Assembly (NCBI GenBank): GCA_030623035.1 | Contig: JAUXFK010000006.1 | Coordinates: forward strand, 1 to 24,396 | Direction of reading: 5' to 3' | DNA: 24,396 bases | From: Deltaproteobacteria bacterium | GTDB taxonomy: Bacteria > Desulfobacterota > UBA8473 | Part shown: piece after piece, positions 23,816-24,396 of the stretch | How positions within the stretch are numbered: position 1 is the stretch's first letter | Layout of the letters: each line of letters starts with the position of its first letter | The notes under the pieces: model-generated | What the model was told of the DNA's origin: nothing | Seen by the model: the letters and a program-made list of their open reading frames with translations, nothing else | Databases searched by the model: none | Position numbers and translations under genes: made by a program

Positions 23816-24217
23816 CTATCTTTCGCTTAATTCTATCAATACTCCATATGTTGATTTGGGATGCAAAAAGGCTATCTTCGCTCCTCCTGCTCCCTTTCTT
23901 GGTTTCTCGTCAATCAGTCTTATGCCCTTTTCTTTGAGTTCTTTAAGGGCCTCTTCAATATTCTCGACCCGGAAGCATATATGCTGCATTCCCTCTCCTC
24001 TTTTTTCGATAAACTTCGCTATAGCACCGTCTGGCGAGGTAGATTCCACGAGTTCCACTTCGCTATCTCCTACAGGTAGAAATACTGTTTTGGCCTTTTG
24101 CTCCTCAACGGTCTCTGATCCAGCCGATTTTATTCCCAGCGCATCTTCATAAAATTTAAGCACAGGATCTGAACTCTTGACTGCTATACCAATATGGTCA
24201 ATCTTCTTAACCTTCAT
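23816..24217 (-). CDS. mce: methylmalonyl-CoA epimerase (VOC superfamily)
   Basis: A 133-residue enzyme interconverting the (R) and (S) forms of methylmalonyl-CoA, linking propionyl-CoA and succinyl-CoA. It follows the vicinal-oxygen-chelate pattern with two repeats: IDHIGIAVKSSDPVLKFYED (with the first metal His), LPVGDSEVELVESTSPDGAIA, GEGMQHICFRVENIEEAL, and the C-terminal PKSTYGVLIELSE with the expected Glu ligand. The ATG at 24217 has AAGGGGAAATAAAG upstream and gives the usual family length. A longer frame from 24283 would run into the repeat DNA and is not credible. No mutase gene is in the window. Confidence 0.9.
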   Translation of the reverse strand: MKVKKIDHIGIAVKSSDPVLKFYEDALGIKSAGSETVEEQKAKTVFLPVGDSEVELVESTSPDGAIAKFIEKRGEGMQHICFRVENIEEALKELKEKGIRLIDEKPRKGAGGAKIAFLHPKSTYGVLIELSER

Positions 24218-24250
24218 CTTTATTTCCCCTTCATCTATATATTTATTATT

Positions 24251-24396
24251 TAGTGTCCATCCATAAATGGCCCTTTTGCCCAATCTCTGCGTCAGGCTCA
24301 GATGTAAGGGTACATCGCACTGTGCCCCTACATATCCATATATTCCTGTGGTTAAAATCTTCGCCTTCCTTGATCTTGAACAAAATTTCTCATTTC
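24251..24396. repeat. dispersed repeat copy B, running off the window end
   Basis: Begins TAGTGTCCATCCATAAATGG (24251-24270), continues with GCGTCAGGCTCAGATGTAAG, and from 24349 has GTGGTTAAAATCTTCGCCTT plus TTGAACAAAATT, all shared with copy A at 16060-16209. The left end is the inverted complement of copy A's right end, so a complete copy would be a small element with short terminal inverted repeats, probably non-autonomous. Its right end lies outside the window. Confidence 0.65.

Noticed and set aside
24218..24283. Extended N-terminus of the methylmalonyl-CoA epimerase
   Set aside because: The extra residues come from repeat-flanking DNA, lack a ribosome-binding site and do not match the family start. 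The ATG at 24217 has a good one.

Overview
The window is chromosomal DNA of moderate G+C from a bacterium, most likely a deltaproteobacterium / Desulfobacterota-type anaerobe. That placement is an inference from gene order: ffh, rpsP, khpA, rimM, trmD, a SPOUT-type RNA methyltransferase (PF09936-like), rplS, rnhB and yraN run together, an order I associate with deltaproteobacteria. An acyl-CoA dehydrogenase and a methylmalonyl-CoA epimerase fit a fatty-acid, propionate or amino-acid degrader. The exact lineage cannot be read from the window.

Layout. Positions 1-422 hold a broken IS30-family transposase on the minus strand, abutting an acyl-CoA dehydrogenase gene (444-1589, +). A bidirectional terminator follows. 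A long minus-strand block then runs from 15909 down to 1638. In transcription order it encodes a PrkA/YeaG-type AAA+ protein, a DUF444/YeaH von Willebrand-like protein, a SpoVR/YcgB protein, a second and divergent PrkA-type protein, alanine dehydrogenase, RidA, a bifunctional proline-to-glutamate enzyme (PutA), and a PLP enzyme of the cystathionine gamma-synthase / methionine gamma-lyase family. Upstream of it is an AcuC-type deacetylase (16358-17491, -). The region 17492-18390 is AT-rich with repeat debris, a possible small ORF, a candidate promoter and a hairpin. From 18391 to 23560 (+) lies the ribosome / RNA-processing / secretion housekeeping operon. Last come a tRNA with anticodon CAU and a methylmalonyl-CoA epimerase gene, both on the minus strand, and the start of a repeat element that leaves the window.

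How the genes may work together. The PrkA-DUF444-SpoVR trio is a widely conserved but poorly understood stress/starvation module (yeaG-yeaH and ycgB in E. coli). Here it carries two unlike PrkA proteins and appears to be co-transcribed with amino-acid catabolic enzymes: proline oxidation, alanine deamination, sulfur amino-acid lyase, and RidA, which clears the reactive enamine products of PLP lyases. The simplest reading is a nutrient or nitrogen-stress regulated amino-acid use operon with its own AAA+/vWA control module. This is the most interesting system in the window.

Non-coding structure. There is a 204-bp MITE-like inverted repeat just upstream of putA, a 56-bp sequence that folds as a three-way junction upstream of the first prkA gene, and several copies of a dispersed repeat whose ends read close to TTAGTGTCCATCCA.
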